This document shows positions 21,711 through 32,865 of a stretch of 64,000 bases of DNA, one piece after another. Position 1 is the stretch's first letter, and each line of letters starts with the position of its first letter. The notes below the pieces were generated by a model, which saw nothing but the letters and a program-made list of their open reading frames with translations, was not told the origin of the DNA and did not search any database. The stretch comes from Doryteuthis pealeii (Eukaryota; Mollusca; Cephalopoda; Myopsida; Loliginidae), in the NCBI GenBank assembly GCA_023376005.1, contig CM042157.1, positions 85,591,534 to 85,655,533 of the forward strand, written 5' to 3'. A program made the translations under genes and the position numbers.

Positions 21711-21972
21711 CTACTGAGTTAGCTCAGTCGGTAGAGCGTTCAGCTAGAAACTACAAGGTTCCTAGTTCGATACCAGTCCTCGCCAACTCAGCGTATGAGT
21801 AGCACAGGGATATGTGCGGTAAAGTAAGGAGCTGATGATAGGTGTGGCGCTCCACCTCAGATGCTAAAACAATCTCCTTGGTCTAGCGCTATTGAAAAGG
21901 GGATAGACTCCCTCGCTGACTGGCTGATACCGACTTTAGGCCGCCCCGACGACTTTACTTACTTTACTTGAC
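21711..21972 (+). mobile_element. tRNA-derived SINE S1, well preserved
   Basis: A box TTAGCTCAGTCGGTAGAGCG, B box AGTTCGATACC, body with GAGCTGATGATAGGTGTGG and GGTCTAGCGCTATTG, end CGACGACTTTACTTACTTTA. This is close to the family consensus. Two pol III promoter boxes at tRNA spacing support tRNA origin. It is not a functional tRNA because the acceptor stem is not complementary. Confidence 0.9.
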
Positions 21973-22004
21973 TGAATATACATCCTTCCTGCTCAATATC
22001 CTGG

Positions 22005-22145
22005 ATGTGATGCTAAACTGCATCAAGTAGTGAGGTTCCTATTCTGGAGCTCTGGAGCGTGTGGAGTACTCCTTCATTGCTATTACTCCCAGGTCCACTC
22101 ATACCTGGAGTAGTAGTACCTGATATAGACCCATAGGTAAAATAG
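22005..22145 (+). mobile_element. R600 internal fragment, plus sense
   Basis: Carries TATTCTGGAGCTCTGGAGC, GTACTCCTTCATTGC and TGGAGTAGTAGTACC, the complement of the usual orientation in this window. Confidence 0.65.
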
Positions 22146-22194
22146 ATCTGTTTGCAAGTAAATTATTTCTACCAGTTTATCAATACAGATGAAG

Positions 22195-22560
22195 TTATTT
22201 CTTTGAATTTTTGTTATGAGGCTTGATAAATTGTATTATTTGGTTTATTCGAAAAATTGTCCTCATTTTTATTGTTATATACACAACGTTTTGGCTAATG
22301 TGCCCTCTGGCCTTCTTCAGGTATTTCTTTTCAGACTTGGGAACCTTCTCTTTGAACTCTGGAACTTTCATGTCATAATCTGGAGCCTTCCTGATTCTGA
22401 CAAAAAATAACTGAAAAAGGTCGGAGGCACATTGTCTGAAATGTTGTGTAGATAACAATAAAGATGAGGATAATAGTCTGAATAATCCAAATAATACTAA
22501 TTATCAAGCCTCATCTCAAAGATTCTGAGAAATACTGTACATAATAATAAAGATGAGGAC
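22195..22560. mobile_element. Fold-back family FB, old copy
   Basis: The two halves (about 22200-22350 and 22400-22560) are inverted relatives. Each has the phrase TGAAGAAGGCCAGAGGGCAC or TGAAAAAGGTCGGAGGCAC followed by an ACGTTGTGTA or ATGTTGTGTA motif. It matches 29790-30175 and 45676-46018. The opposite-strand ORFs 22195-22458 and 22216-22410 are the two faces of this palindrome. Confidence 0.7.
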
Positions 22561-23860
22561 AATAGTCCGAATAATCCAAATAATAAAGATAAAGTTAATG
22601 ATAAATCTAGCAGGAAATTATTTATACCAATTTATCAATACTCATGGAAAAGAATTTGGTTAAAAAAAATAGTTTAAAAAAAAATTGGTTAAAATTAAAA
22701 AAATTTTTTTAAAGAATTTGGTTAAAAAAAATTCAGTTAAAAAAATTGATTAAAATGAATGAACATGAAGTTAAACGGACCAAGTCACCAATAGGCACCC
22801 TAGCCGAGATAATTTTTGAAAGGAACTGAATTTTGCTTTTCACTGGTTGTTAGTAAACAAATTCAACAGCCGGTACAAACCAAAGACACGTTTTTATACT
22901 AAAATAGTTTTAGATTTTAATTAAAAAAATTATGTGAAAAAATTAATTTTGCTCTAAAAATAAACTAATATTGTTATTTAAAAAAACCTCAAAAACTTTA
23001 AATGAAAGACATGTTTTTACATTAAAATAGTTTTTATTTAATCAGAATAGGAATCTAAGGAAATCAGAAGTTTTCCTTATTAATCAGAAGTTGACGAATA
23101 TTTTTCAACACTTACAATAAATTTTAGAATAAATTATGAAAAAATATTAATTCTTAATTTGATCACATACATGTAATCAAATTAAAATTTGATAGTGAAA
23201 TCTTTTTTTAAATTTTTTTTTTAAATAAATACATTTTAATTATAAAACTTTAAACGAAAGACACGTTTTTATATCAAAATAATTTTATTTAATCAGAAGA
23301 GAAATGCAGATATGTTTATTTAAATAAAAATTGTTTTTATTTACAAACTATTTTTTCCTAATTCAAAGTTTTTTAATTATCCATGATAAATTGAAGCATT
23401 TGTCTTGTGCATCTTTGTCTTGTGTCTTGTACGTCTTTGTCTAGCACATGTAAAATAATCAATTTAGAAAACCTTTTTCTGTTCATTGTCAAGTGGAGAT
23501 GATTTCACTTATAATGTCTTTTTAGATTACATCCATAGTTTGACTTTTAACAGCATGTCAACCTGTATAGGCTTAATTTATACCTAGAGGTTAGGGAATA
23601 ATGTTCACTGTACATTTATCTGTACATATTTTATGTACAGTCAGTATATTCTAAGCCCATTAGATTACCATACTTTTTATAAATATCAAGACACTAATAC
23701 AACATACTTACTGATTTTTGTCAAAACTAACAACAGATATAACAGCCACATTGTTGAGAAAGTGAATTGCTTTCTTACTTCCTCACCCACACTTTTCTAT
23801 ATGAATATGGTGCTCTAGTAGAAGCAATATGATAAAAAAAATGGGTTGTTCTTAATTATG
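22561..23860. other. No gene recognised; one LINE-type tail fragment
   Basis: AT-rich with direct repeats of AAAGACACGTTTTTATA (22890, 23250). A tail fragment at 23531-23605 (ACAGCATGTCAACC, ATACCTAGAGGTTAGGGAA) also occurs at 37941, 50832, 60390 and 61225. Confidence 0.45.
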
Positions 23861-24445
23861 AGGGTAACCCCAAAGGTAATATCCCCAAAATATTTAGAAA
23901 TCACAGAAACGTTTATGGTTTATTATCAATGATGTTTGCATCATTTTAAAGTTTTAATGTATCTATTTTTCTAGATAATCACCATTTCAGTAATGTATTT
24001 TTGTAGGTGCTGTGGCAGTTTTTGTATGCCCATGTCATTTAAGCTTGCTGCCATGTTGTTCAGGAAGTGTTGAACCTTGTTGTTGTTGCAAACTCCCTAC
24101 AATTTGGGTCACTGATTCAATAATAAATGTACACTTCCTATTTTTTGAATCCTGCCAAGTAATTTTCATTGTTCTCTGAGAATACCTTGAAGCTTTGGGA
24201 ACAAAATATCTTGCTTGGGACTGCAATGAACTGTGAGAATACTCCTGCTCTGTGACTTGTATACCTTCATTGCTCAATGTTGATAACCCCATGTTGTTAT
24301 ATCTGTGCTGACTGATTCGAAGGGTACGAGTTAGAGACAGGTTCACAAGGATAAAAAAAACAAAAAACAAACACAACACAAAGTTTGATGACAGGACGCT
24401 AATAGAGGAGGAAGGTGTGGCACTTTGTGCAGGGGCAGAAGGCAC
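23861..24445 (-). pseudogene. Mariner-type transposase remnant, 3' end with TIR-like terminus
   Basis: Reading the minus strand toward 23861: MGIQKLPQHLQKYI, then after a one-base frame change NGDYLEK and a stop. The K-L-P and GDY-x-EK ending is characteristic of mariner-family transposase C-termini. About 75 bp beyond, the sequence TACCTTTGGGGTTACCCTC resembles mariner inverted termini. The overlapping 136-codon ORF (24035-24445) shares only this end. Its N-terminal part, with a hydrophobic run, is unlike transposase, suggesting internal rearrangement. The opposite TIR was not found. Confidence 0.45.
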
Positions 24446-25078
24446 CTAAATGTATGTTGTCAGCTTGCAAGTTTGACTATCATGTGGGTCTTTATCTATT
24501 TTCTATCTATCAACTGCCCACTGGACAAAGTTCTCTGCAACGGCTGGTATGAATCTGCCTTTGAGGCTTGAGCTGGCTGAATATATACAGAATTCTCCCC
24601 AACCCAGCTTATTAGACCACCCTGAAATTGGTACTAACTTTTTTTTAGGTAGAATCAAGACTTGGATATCTCCTAAAATTGTGCACATTAATTCATTTCT
24701 AGACTATTGGACACCCATTTTCCAACCATTAACTTTTTCAGGACCCATTTTCTCTTAAAACTAACCACCTAAAGATATTATCTTTTAAGTGGCTTTCACT
24801 TCAAGGTAGCCGAACATTCCTTATGGCCTTCTCAAACCCTCTCTGATTGATCCTTTGTCCCACTACAGACACACACACACCCACACATATACATATGCAT
24901 GGATCTAACACATTCTATTTTCCTTTTTTTTTTTTCTCTAACCATATTTTCCTTAACCATTGTGTCACTGAACTTTAGGTTATGAAACCAACTAATCTTG
25001 CCGTAATGCTTTCTGATTAACTGCTAAATTTTGGACAGTTGTATAATAAATGTTTTTTTTCTTTTCTATTGATTTCAG
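24446..25078. other. No gene recognised (flank or intron of the coiled-coil gene)
   Basis: Contains a short CA-rich run near 24870. It ends with the polypyrimidine tract and CAG acceptor of exon 1. Confidence 0.5.
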
Positions 25079-25229
25079 ATCTGAATGTGAACGTATAAGG
25101 CAAGAGATCAGCAATATTAAGGAAATAGAAATGGAATTGGCTTTACGTCAATTGGAAATTGATAAGAAACAAGAAATGGCAATCACTCAAGCCAAGTGGG
25201 AAAAACAACGAGAAGAATTGGAGAATGAG
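25079..25229 (+). CDS. FAM184A-like: FAM184A-like coiled-coil protein, exon 1 in window
   Basis: 151-bp internal exon: acceptor CTATTGATTTCAG before 25079 and donor GAG|GTAATT after 25229. It starts with the last base of a codon and ends in phase 0. It encodes 50 residues of uninterrupted charged helix, from SECERIRQEISNIKE to KWEKQREELENE. With the start of exon 2 the peptide aligns without gaps over about 58 residues to my recollection of human FAM184A, keeping the E-C pair, a lone Trp and the following ISLL. FAM184 proteins are long coiled-coil proteins of poorly known function. Other coiled-coil families (e.g. CEP112) cannot be excluded without a search. Upstream exons are outside the window or not visible. 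Confidence 0.65.
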
Positions 25230-25377
25230 GTAATTGATTGATTGATTTTAATGCAATGTCAACATTTGTTGTTTAGTGTTATGATTCTGGTTATCATTTT
25301 AAGCATTTAGATTGGTTGGTTGGATTTTATGGCATGTCAACCCTTGTTGGGTTATTTTATGTTGAAGACATTTTGTT

Positions 25378-25898
25378 GGTTTGGTTTGGTTTTACAGCAT
25401 ATCAACCTCAGTGGGTCATTTAATGCCGATAAAGTTTTGAAATAAATCAATTCTTAATGGATAATACAATTTAAAAATCATGTTTTTCTATTTAACCATA
25501 GATGGGACCCTAACAGGTACTACCACTCCGGGTCAGAGTGGACCTGGGGGCAATGGGTGATGAAGGGGTGCTCCACATTCCCCAAACCTCCAAAACTGAT
25601 CAGATAGAGTTTAATGTCATTCCCAGGACATGTAGACCCTCAGCCACCGCCTTCTAGCACCCATATGATAAAAAGGGGTTGGGGCTTACCATAAGGCAAT
25701 AGGGTTGGAAAATCATATAGGTGCTAGGGCTTGACGTGGCCAGCCGATTGATCGGAGAGGGCCTCTCTGACCGCCCGTCTAGCCCAAGAAAGGGCCAAAG
25801 TGGAGTATTGCAAGTCATGGACTGCTCATCCACCTGGGTTCTATCCTTAAGCATCATGGTACAGTCGGTGCATTCTAACGCCCCAGCCGACAGGGCGG
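25378..25898 (-). mobile_element. Young R600 nested in old R600, 12-bp TSD
   Basis: AGACATTTTGTT is exactly duplicated at 25366-25377 and 25899-25910. The 521-bp element is nearly colinear with 18522-19113, with a small deletion in the head region. It inserted into intron 1, about 150 bp after exon 1. Confidence 0.9.
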
Positions 25899-26319
25899 AG
25901 ACATTTTGTTTTATTCATTTTTGATGGGTACTATTTTTTTGTAAACTCAATTTTTTAATTATTTTTAAACACATTTTTAAAACTCATTTTGTTTTATTTA
26001 ACCTATAGATGGGACTCTTAATAGGTATTACCCCTCTGGGTCAAAGTGGACCTGGGAGTAATGGTGATGAAGGTGTACTCCATATTCTCCAGAACTGGAA
26101 CTTCACCATCAGATAGTTTGATGTCATACCCAGGACAATAAGACCCTCAGCCACCACCCTCTAGCATATATATGATAAAAATGATTGGGGGTTTGTCATA
26201 AGGGCAATAGGGTTGGGACAATCATATAGGTGCTAGAGCTTGAAGTAATCAGACGATTGATCGAAGGGGCCTCTCTGACTGCTCTCTAGCCTGAGTAAGG
26301 CCAAAGTGGAATGTTGCAT

Positions 26320-26745
26320 GTCATGGACTGCTCAGTTTGGTTGGCCGGATTGCTCAGTTTGTTATGGACTGCTCAGTTTGGTTGGCCGGATTGCTCAGTT
26401 TGTTATGGACTGCTCAGTTTGGTTGGCCGGATTGCTCAGTTTGTTATGGACTGCTCATGGTTTGGTTGGCCGGATTGCTCAGTTTGTTATGGACTGCTCA
26501 GTTGGTTGGCCGGATTGCTCAGTTTGTTATGGACTGCTCATGGTTTGGTTGGCCGGATTGCTCAGTTTGTTATGGACTGCTCAGTTTGTTATGACTGCTC
26601 ATGGTTTGGTTGGCCGGATTGCTCAGTTTGTTATGGACTGCTCATGGTTTGGTTGGCCGGATTGCTCAGTTTGTTATGGACTGCTCAGTTTGGTTGGCCG
26701 GATTGCTCAGTTTGTTATGGACTGCTCATGGTTTGGTTGGCCATA
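26320..26745. repeat. Minisatellite, ~41-44 bp unit, about 10 copies
   Basis: Units read GGTTGGCCGGATTGCTCAG plus TTTGTTATGGACTGCTCA with or without TGGTTT. It arose by amplification of the CATGGACTGCTCAG segment of R600. All three plus frames stay open (26306-26746, 26311-26787, 26337-26594) because the unit lacks stops; these ORFs are not genes. Confidence 0.9.
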
Positions 26746-26775
26746 AGGGCAATAGGGTTGGGACAATCATATAGT

Positions 26776-27079
26776 TGTTTGAAGTGACTTATGTTTTTAT
26801 TATAAAGAAAGGTACAAAAATGGACATTCTACACAAAAAAAATATGAATAAAAAGAAAGAAAGAGTAAGGAAAGATAGAGAGAGGGGGGGTAAGAATGCT
26901 AATCTGTTTCAATTGAACATAATGAAATGAAAAGAAAAGAAAAAAAAAAGAGAAAGTTAAATTAAGGTTATTATATTTTTTACATATTGAGTTATTTTGT
27001 AAATAGCTCTTAAGTAAACGTATCAAATGTAATAATCAAATTATATCATAATTGGTACTCAATTTTGTTTTAACACATT
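26776..27079. other. No gene recognised
   Basis: GA-rich low complexity (26835-26960). The minus-strand Phe-rich ORF is its complement. The phrase CTAATCTGTTTCAATTGAAC recurs near 37746, 39716 and 58210. Confidence 0.5.
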
Positions 27080-27421
27080 CTTTTTGAACTTCACCATCAA
27101 ATAGAGTTTAACATTATACACAGGACTAGACCCTCAGCCACTGCTTTCTAGCACACATAATAAAAAGGTTGGGGCTTGTCATATCTCTTCGCTGAGTCTT
27201 ATTGTCCTGGGTATCATGTTAAACTCTGATGGTGAAGTTCCAGTTCTGGAGCGCGGGTAATGAGGTGTACCCCCTTGATCACCATTAGTTACAGGTCCAC
27301 TCTGACCGGGAGTGGTTTTACTCATTAGGGCTCCATCTATGGGTTAGATAGAAAAATAATGAGTTTGGCATAACATGACCCAATGGGTTGACATGCCGTA
27401 AAACCCAACCCAACCAACAAT
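27080..27421. mobile_element. Two R600 fragments in inverted orientation
   Basis: 27080-27182 is a minus-sense middle fragment. 27186-27421 is a plus-sense 3' part that ends with GTTGACATGCCGTAAAACCC and (CAACC)n. Together they form an imperfect inverted repeat. Confidence 0.75.
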
Positions 27422-27921
27422 TTTATACATTATTCCAATTTTTTGGTCTGTAAGTGGAACAGGAATATTTTAAAAGGATGACTCATAAAATGAAAGGTTG
27501 ACGACATCGTGAAAATTTCCAGTATATTCAGGCCCCCCCTGCCTGTATCCTTTTTAAAAATATAATCCCTACCTTTTGATTAAATAATCCATTTTCCCCT
27601 CTTTTGAACTTAAGTGGAGACAATTGACATTCCCTGATTTTTCCTGAATGTTACCAACTGATATTCATCCTATTGGTCACTCCTTGGACGTCATTTCCAT
27701 GGGATGACCTATTGACCCATCTACATGGTCAGTTTCACCTTTTTGTTAACATTCTATTGTTTGGTGGACACTTGAAGTGTTAGTTTTCATTTTTTTTTTT
27801 TTTTTTTTAAAACAAAATTATTTTCAACAAATGGATCATCTGCAATTTTTTTGAAACTTTTCTTTTAAATAAAATTTTCTTCTTTTTATAAGAAACATAA
27901 CAATCTAATATGTACATATTC
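27422..27921. other. No gene recognised
   Basis: AT-rich with a T-tract near 27790; nothing identified. Confidence 0.5.
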
Positions 27922-28198
27922 ACCAACCTCTCCGCACAAGTAGGATGTGACACATGGTTAATTTCTTAAGTGGGGTCTGTCAGGTTTGAAGCCAGTTTTC
28001 CTTCTCCTAGACTGGTTACCTATCCAAGGTTAAAGAGCTCAGTCTGCCCTACTCTTTACCCATAGTTGCAGGGAGAATAGTTGGGTGCATATCTTTCCCA
28101 AGGGTATTAGCGCTATGTGAAATGCAAATAGCCTCGTCCAGGATTTGAACTCACATTGACGAGTTTATTTCCCATAACTCTAACCATTACACCACGCA
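27922..28198 (-). mobile_element. tRNA-derived SINE S3, near full length
   Basis: Minus strand: head GTGCGTGGTGTAATGGTTAG, B box region GTTCAAATCCTGGACGAGG, centre GCGCTAATACCCTTGGGAAAG, and the CGCATCC-type hairpin end near 27935. Complete tRNA-like head and body. Confidence 0.85.
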
Positions 28199-28205
28199 CT
28201 ATTTA

Positions 28206-28487
28206 TGTGGTTTGGTTGGTTGGTTGGGTTTTTAACAGCATGTCAACCCTTGTTGGGTTATTTTATGCCAAAGACATTTTTGTTTTATTCATTTTTCATG
28301 GGTACTCATTTTTAAAATTTTTTTTTTTAAAGCTTGTTTTTCTTTAAACTCACGTTTTTCTATCTAACTCATAGAAGGGACCCTAACAGGTACTACCACT
28401 TCAGAATGGACCTGGGAGTAATGGTGATGAAGGAGTACAGAGGTGCAGTCGGTGTGTTCTAAAGTCCCACCGACAGGGATGGTGTCT
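28206..28487 (-). mobile_element. R600 with large internal deletion
   Basis: The tail and first third (28206-28440) jump directly to the head end (AGAGGTGCAGTCGGTG; CCACCGACAGGGATGG). Both termini are retained, showing the true element ends. Confidence 0.85.
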
Positions 28488-29067
28488 TTTTTGGGGAAGA
28501 GAGGGTTGTAGATTTGATTCAGGACAAGGGAATCATAAAAAAAATAGCAATATTGTTTGATTTTGCAAAGCACATTCTATATGATTTGTTTTAATTGGGT
28601 GAAAAATTCATTTTTCAACAAGACAAAACATTCTTCTAAATTATGTCAAAATTAATTAGTCAAAAACAAAAAACTATTTTGGAAATTATGATTTGACGGC
28701 CCAATATTCTGACCGATTGAATTAGTATGAGAGGAATTGAATTGGAGAGAATGAACTTTGTTTATAATTCTTGAAGAATGTTTGGAAAGGTCTGTAATCT
28801 ACTTTTCTTTCTTTTTTCTTTTTTTTTTCAAAAACTGTTCGAAAGAATGCCAAAAATTTGTATAGCAGTAATTAAGGCAGGTGCGGTTTTTTTTGTTTTG
28901 ATGAAAACAAAATATGATGTTGCTTATTCGTGTTGAAATAAAAGCAAATACACTGTAGTTACTGAAATTTTTAACTTCTACTTTAAAAAGTTAAAATAAA
29001 TATCTCATTTTAAGGTTTTTAAGAAATGCAGAGTGTCCCCAATCTTTTTATCTTTACATATATTACA
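28488..29067. other. No gene recognised
   Basis: AT-rich; short ORFs without features. Confidence 0.5.
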
Positions 29068-29696
29068 GAAAATTCCTTGGTTGGATTTTATGACATGTCA
29101 ACCACTCTTGGGTTATTTTAGTCCGAAGATGTTTTTGTTTTCTTCTTTCTGGAACTCAGTTATTTTTAAATTCATTTTTGAAAAACTTTTTTCAAAACTC
29201 ATTTTTTTATCTATTTAATCTATAGATGGGACTAATCGGTACTATTACTACTCCAGGTCTGAGTGGACCTGGGAGTAATGCGATGAAGGGGTACTCCACA
29301 TTCCTCAGAGATCCAGAGTTGAAACCTCACCACTAGATGCAGTTTGACTTCATACCCAGGACACTAAGACCCTCAACCACCGCCTTCTAGCATATATATA
29401 ATGAAAAGGGCTGGGGCTTTTCCATACAGGCAATAGGGTTGAGACAATCACATAGGTGCTAGGGCTTTATGTGACCAGCTGATTGATCGGAGGGGGCCTC
29501 TCTGACCGCCAGTCTAGCCTAAGTAACATCCAAAGTGAAATGTTAGATGTCATGGCCTGCTCAGCCTGCAGGTTTCTGTCCTTAAGCATCACGGGTCGCC
29601 ACCAATGGCCAACAGGTGGCCACATTTTGGGGATTTTACCTCTCTGCAGAGGTGCAGTTGGTATATTCTACTGCCCAAGTTGACAGGGCTACTTAA
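29068..29696 (-). mobile_element. R600, near full length
   Basis: Runs from tail TTTTATGACATGTCAACC through GATGGGACTAATCGGTACTA and GGTGCTAGGGCTTTATGTGA to the head GCAGAGGTGCAGTTGG. Moderately diverged. Confidence 0.85.
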
Positions 29697-29789
29697 ATTA
29701 TTGTGTTTTAAAGATGTTGTCAATACCATTCCTATAATATGCAAAATGGATAATTCAGCAATTTGTGAATTGTCCAATTCCAGCACTCA

Positions 29790-30175
29790 AATTCTGGAAA
29801 AGAAGAGATTTAGAATTGTTATTTGTACAACATTTTGGCCGATATACCCTCCGGCCTTCTTCAGGTATTTCTTGTCGGACTCGGGAACCTTGTCAGACTT
29901 GGGAACCTTCTTGTCGTATTTGGGAGCCATCACGGTTAGGTTCAAAGTTCTGTGATGGCTCCCGAATATGACAAGAAAGTTCCCGAGTTCGAAAAAAAGG
30001 TTCCCGAGTCCGACAAGGTTAGGTTACCGAGTCCGACTAGAAATACCTGAAGAAGGCCGGAGGGTATATTGGCCGAAACATTGTACAAATAACAATGAAG
30101 ATGGGGACAATAGTCCGAATTATGCAGATAATAGTAATTTTCAAGCCTCATCTCAAACATTCAGAGAAATTGAAA
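29790..30175. mobile_element. Fold-back family FB, long palindrome
   Basis: Left half: ACATTTTGGCCGATATACCC..CTTCTTCAGGTATTTCTTGTC. Right half: ATACCTGAAGAAGGCCGGAG..CGAAACATTGTACAAATAAC. The two are inverted copies over roughly 150 bp around a segment of GGTTCCCGAGTCCGA repeats. The motif CUGAAGA, A, GGCCG..CGGCC, GAAAC resembles a hammerhead core with one extra base. ORFs on both strands are palindrome shadows. Confidence 0.75.
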
Positions 30176-30855
30176 GAGGTATCTTGTGGAAAATGTTGAT
30201 GAATGAAATGGGTACCAACAGATCTCCAAATAGTTGACTCCCTTACCAAGCAAGCTGTAGTCACATCTGTGCTGACTCAGTCATGCTCTCTATCATCAAT
30301 CTGGAGAATACATCCATGAGGCGATCACCCTAGACCACCCTCTGGACTGGAATAAGCATCGTGGTGGTCAATAAAAAATGGGGCTAATGACAATAAGGGC
30401 TGATCTTGAATGAAATATCGGCCCTTGTGTCTACGGATTGTGCTGCTGGAAACGTGACTGGCTGGAGATCACCCATTTGCTCACATTGGATCAGTCTTTG
30501 TGAGAGACTCAGCAAATTCTATAGATGGATCCGGCACAACCCATCCCGGGTGAATGCTACCACAGCAACTACAAGAAGCAAGGTGTTATCTCCTCAAAGA
30601 ATCTTTGGGCATATTGTGAAACCCAGAGAAATTTCTTTGTTACTTTGTCATTATTGTGGACTCTGCCTCTGAAGAAATAGGGAAAAGTGTTAATGCTGTG
30701 TTTATTGTAAATCAATTCCTCCCCCCCCTCCGCTGAAATAAACTGAAATGCCATTAATCCATTCCAAACCCCACCCAAACACCCTAATTTTTTTTTGCTA
30801 CGTTTTTTCAAATAAGAAAAATAGCATTATTTATTGTATAAAAACATAATAAAAT
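30176..30855. other. No gene recognised; moderately GC-rich stretch
   Basis: 30240-30680 has higher GC than its surroundings and an 88-codon ORF (30406-30672) without motifs. It may be an unrecognised mobile element remnant. Confidence 0.35.
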
Positions 30856-30859
30856 GTAA

Positions 30860-31098
30860 AGTAAAAGTAAAGTCGTCGAGGCAGCCTAAAGTCGGTATCA
30901 GCCATCAGCGAGGGAGTCTATCCCCTTTTCAATAGCGTTAGACCAAGGAGATTGTTTTTAGCATCTGAGGTGGAGCGCCAAACCTTCCATCAGCTCCTTA
31001 CTTTACTGCACAGATCCCTGTGCTACTCATACGCTGAGTTGGCGAGGACCGGTATTGAACTAGGAACCTTGTGGTTTCTAGCCCAACGCTCTACCGAC
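30860..31098 (-). mobile_element. tRNA-derived SINE S1, well preserved body
   Basis: Minus-strand S1 with the ACTTT-type tail complement near 30855-30870 and B box GGTTCCTAGTTCAATACCGG. The 5' tip of the tRNA head is lost at 31098. Confidence 0.85.
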
Positions 31099-31578
31099 TG
31101 AATGTAATGTAATGAATTATGGGCTGTAATATGTTTTACTATCTATTTTTTTATAGATGGATAATTTTATGTCAAATCATCCAGAAAAAAGAAAAATTGT
31201 CACCCATACTCTTTAATTTTTCTGAAATTTTATCCAGGTGTGGACTACGTTAAAGCAAGACAATACCCAAAATTTGAGCTTCTAATTCCAAAAATTAGCA
31301 GAGTTTTGGAGAGGGCACACAAAAAATTGTGACCTTTTGTAATCTATTCTTGTTGTAAAATGAGTTCTAAAAATTGGTTTATAAAAGCTTTTTGGACCGA
31401 AGAACCTAAAAAATGCTTAATGATTTCTGATTTTTTCATAGCAAGATAATTTGGTGGGAAAATCCCGACGTGGCATTGCATCTATGACAAATTTTGTTGT
31501 CTATTATTATTTTACATATATTGAACATAAAAATATTGTACCAAAAAGATAGTATAGTTTTTGCTCAGAACTGAAGAT
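31099..31578. other. No gene recognised
   Basis: AT-rich. No repeat seen elsewhere in the window. Confidence 0.5.
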
Positions 31579-31592
31579 ACAACATCAATTAA

Positions 31593-31740
31593 CCCATCTA
31601 TGGGTTAAATAGAAAAACATGAGTTTATAAACAAAATTGTATTATCCATTAAGAATGAATTTATTTCACAACTTTGTCGGCATTAAATGACCCACCGAGG
31701 TTGATATGCTGTAAAACAAAACAAAACCAAACCAAACCAA
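31593..31740 (+). mobile_element. 5'-truncated R600, 14-bp TSD
   Basis: ACAACATCAATTAA is duplicated at 31579-31592 and 31741-31754. The copy keeps only the last ~148 bp, from CCCATCTATGGGTTAAATAG through the GGCATTAAATGACCC..GATATGC hairpin to (AAACC)n. Truncation at the 5' end with an intact 3' tail is the signature of target-primed reverse transcription. Confidence 0.92.
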
Positions 31741-31931
31741 ACAACATCAATTAAAATTCTGCACTTTTATGTTTTAAGTGTTTCTGTTCACCCATTGAAT
31801 AAGGTTAAAATGGAGCAAAATAACTGCCAGAGTGCAATAGAAATGATCCGGATTATGTTGGTGGTTGGATATATTTGAAATAAAATAGAAATAATACATT
31901 TCCCTTGTATCAATCATATTGCCTGAAATAA

Positions 31932-32526
31932 TCTTATTATAATGGAGATTGTGTGTTTTTCTGTCTGTAACCGAAACTATATTACTAATCGGGTCACAAT
32001 TCCCATAGTTATTTACATCACATTCTCCATGATTTTATTTTTATTCAAACCTTAATTATCAATAAAATTGTTTTACATTATTAATACTGTTGACCATATC
32101 TACATATTATTAACATGCGATTGTATTTATATATACAAAATATAGTGATTTGCAGTGTGAATGGGAAGGCTAATTGCATATTGATATTAAAAATTTGATT
32201 TTAATAAATATGTGCTCAGTATTATTGATTTCTAATCGTTTGGTTTTATCTTAATAAATATGAGCAAAAATCTCTCCAATAAATCCATTAACAATATTAA
32301 CAGTAATTCTATTCTTTACTTCCTAATTTAACTAAATAGTTAAATTATGAGATTTTAGCAATGAAAGACGGGAGGGAAGAAAAAGCAAGTTTTAGTTGTT
32401 CCCCCTCTGTTTCAAATCTTTTTTATCGGCATCTTATTTAGTTTCATTACCCTTTCTAAGTTAACATAATATTTTATTTCATTAAAACTTAAATACTTGC
32501 ACCCGGAGGGTGCATATATTTGCTAG
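31932..32526 (+). mobile_element. Non-autonomous Helitron, 595 bp
   Basis: Starts TCTTATTATAATGGAG after an A. It ends with the hairpin GCACCC-GGA-GGGTGC (about 32499-32513), a short spacer and CTAG at 32523-32526, followed by T. The interior is AT-rich with no Rep/helicase ORF. Confidence 0.88.
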
Positions 32527-32865
32527 TTCTGATAATATACAAAGCTCAATATCAGCATCACATTTCATTATGGAATTGAAAATTAGAAAGTAACAAAAAT
32601 GATAACAATATACAAATAAAACATGTTTACCTATGCCAAAGAAAAATATTATTTATATTTTTTCTTTGGCATAATAAATTTGGAAACTTTTTTAGTGAAC
32701 TTGTTAACATAAGCATATTGGAATCGCACTTGTATTTCAAATTTTAGCTCTCAACACAAAGCAAAAAAAATGACCGAATGTAACTCGGTTGTAACTCAGA
32801 AAGCTTGTCAGTTGGGGGACAAGTAAGTCAAGGTAGAACTGTATAGGATTATAAACTGAGTTTTG

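Larger units (their letters stand above)
25314..26775 (-). mobile_element. Old R600 split by a nested younger R600
   Basis: The old tail (25314-25377, TTTTATGGCATGTCAACC) resumes at 25899 with ATTCATTTTTGATGGGTAC and continues through the body to about 26775. The younger copy sits between, and a minisatellite expansion occupies 26320-26745 within its head-proximal part. Confidence 0.85.

Noticed and set aside
26306..26787. Three overlapping ORFs of 85-158 codons in different plus frames
   Set aside because: They are translations of one stop-free minisatellite derived from R600. Frames are open because the unit lacks stops, not from selection.
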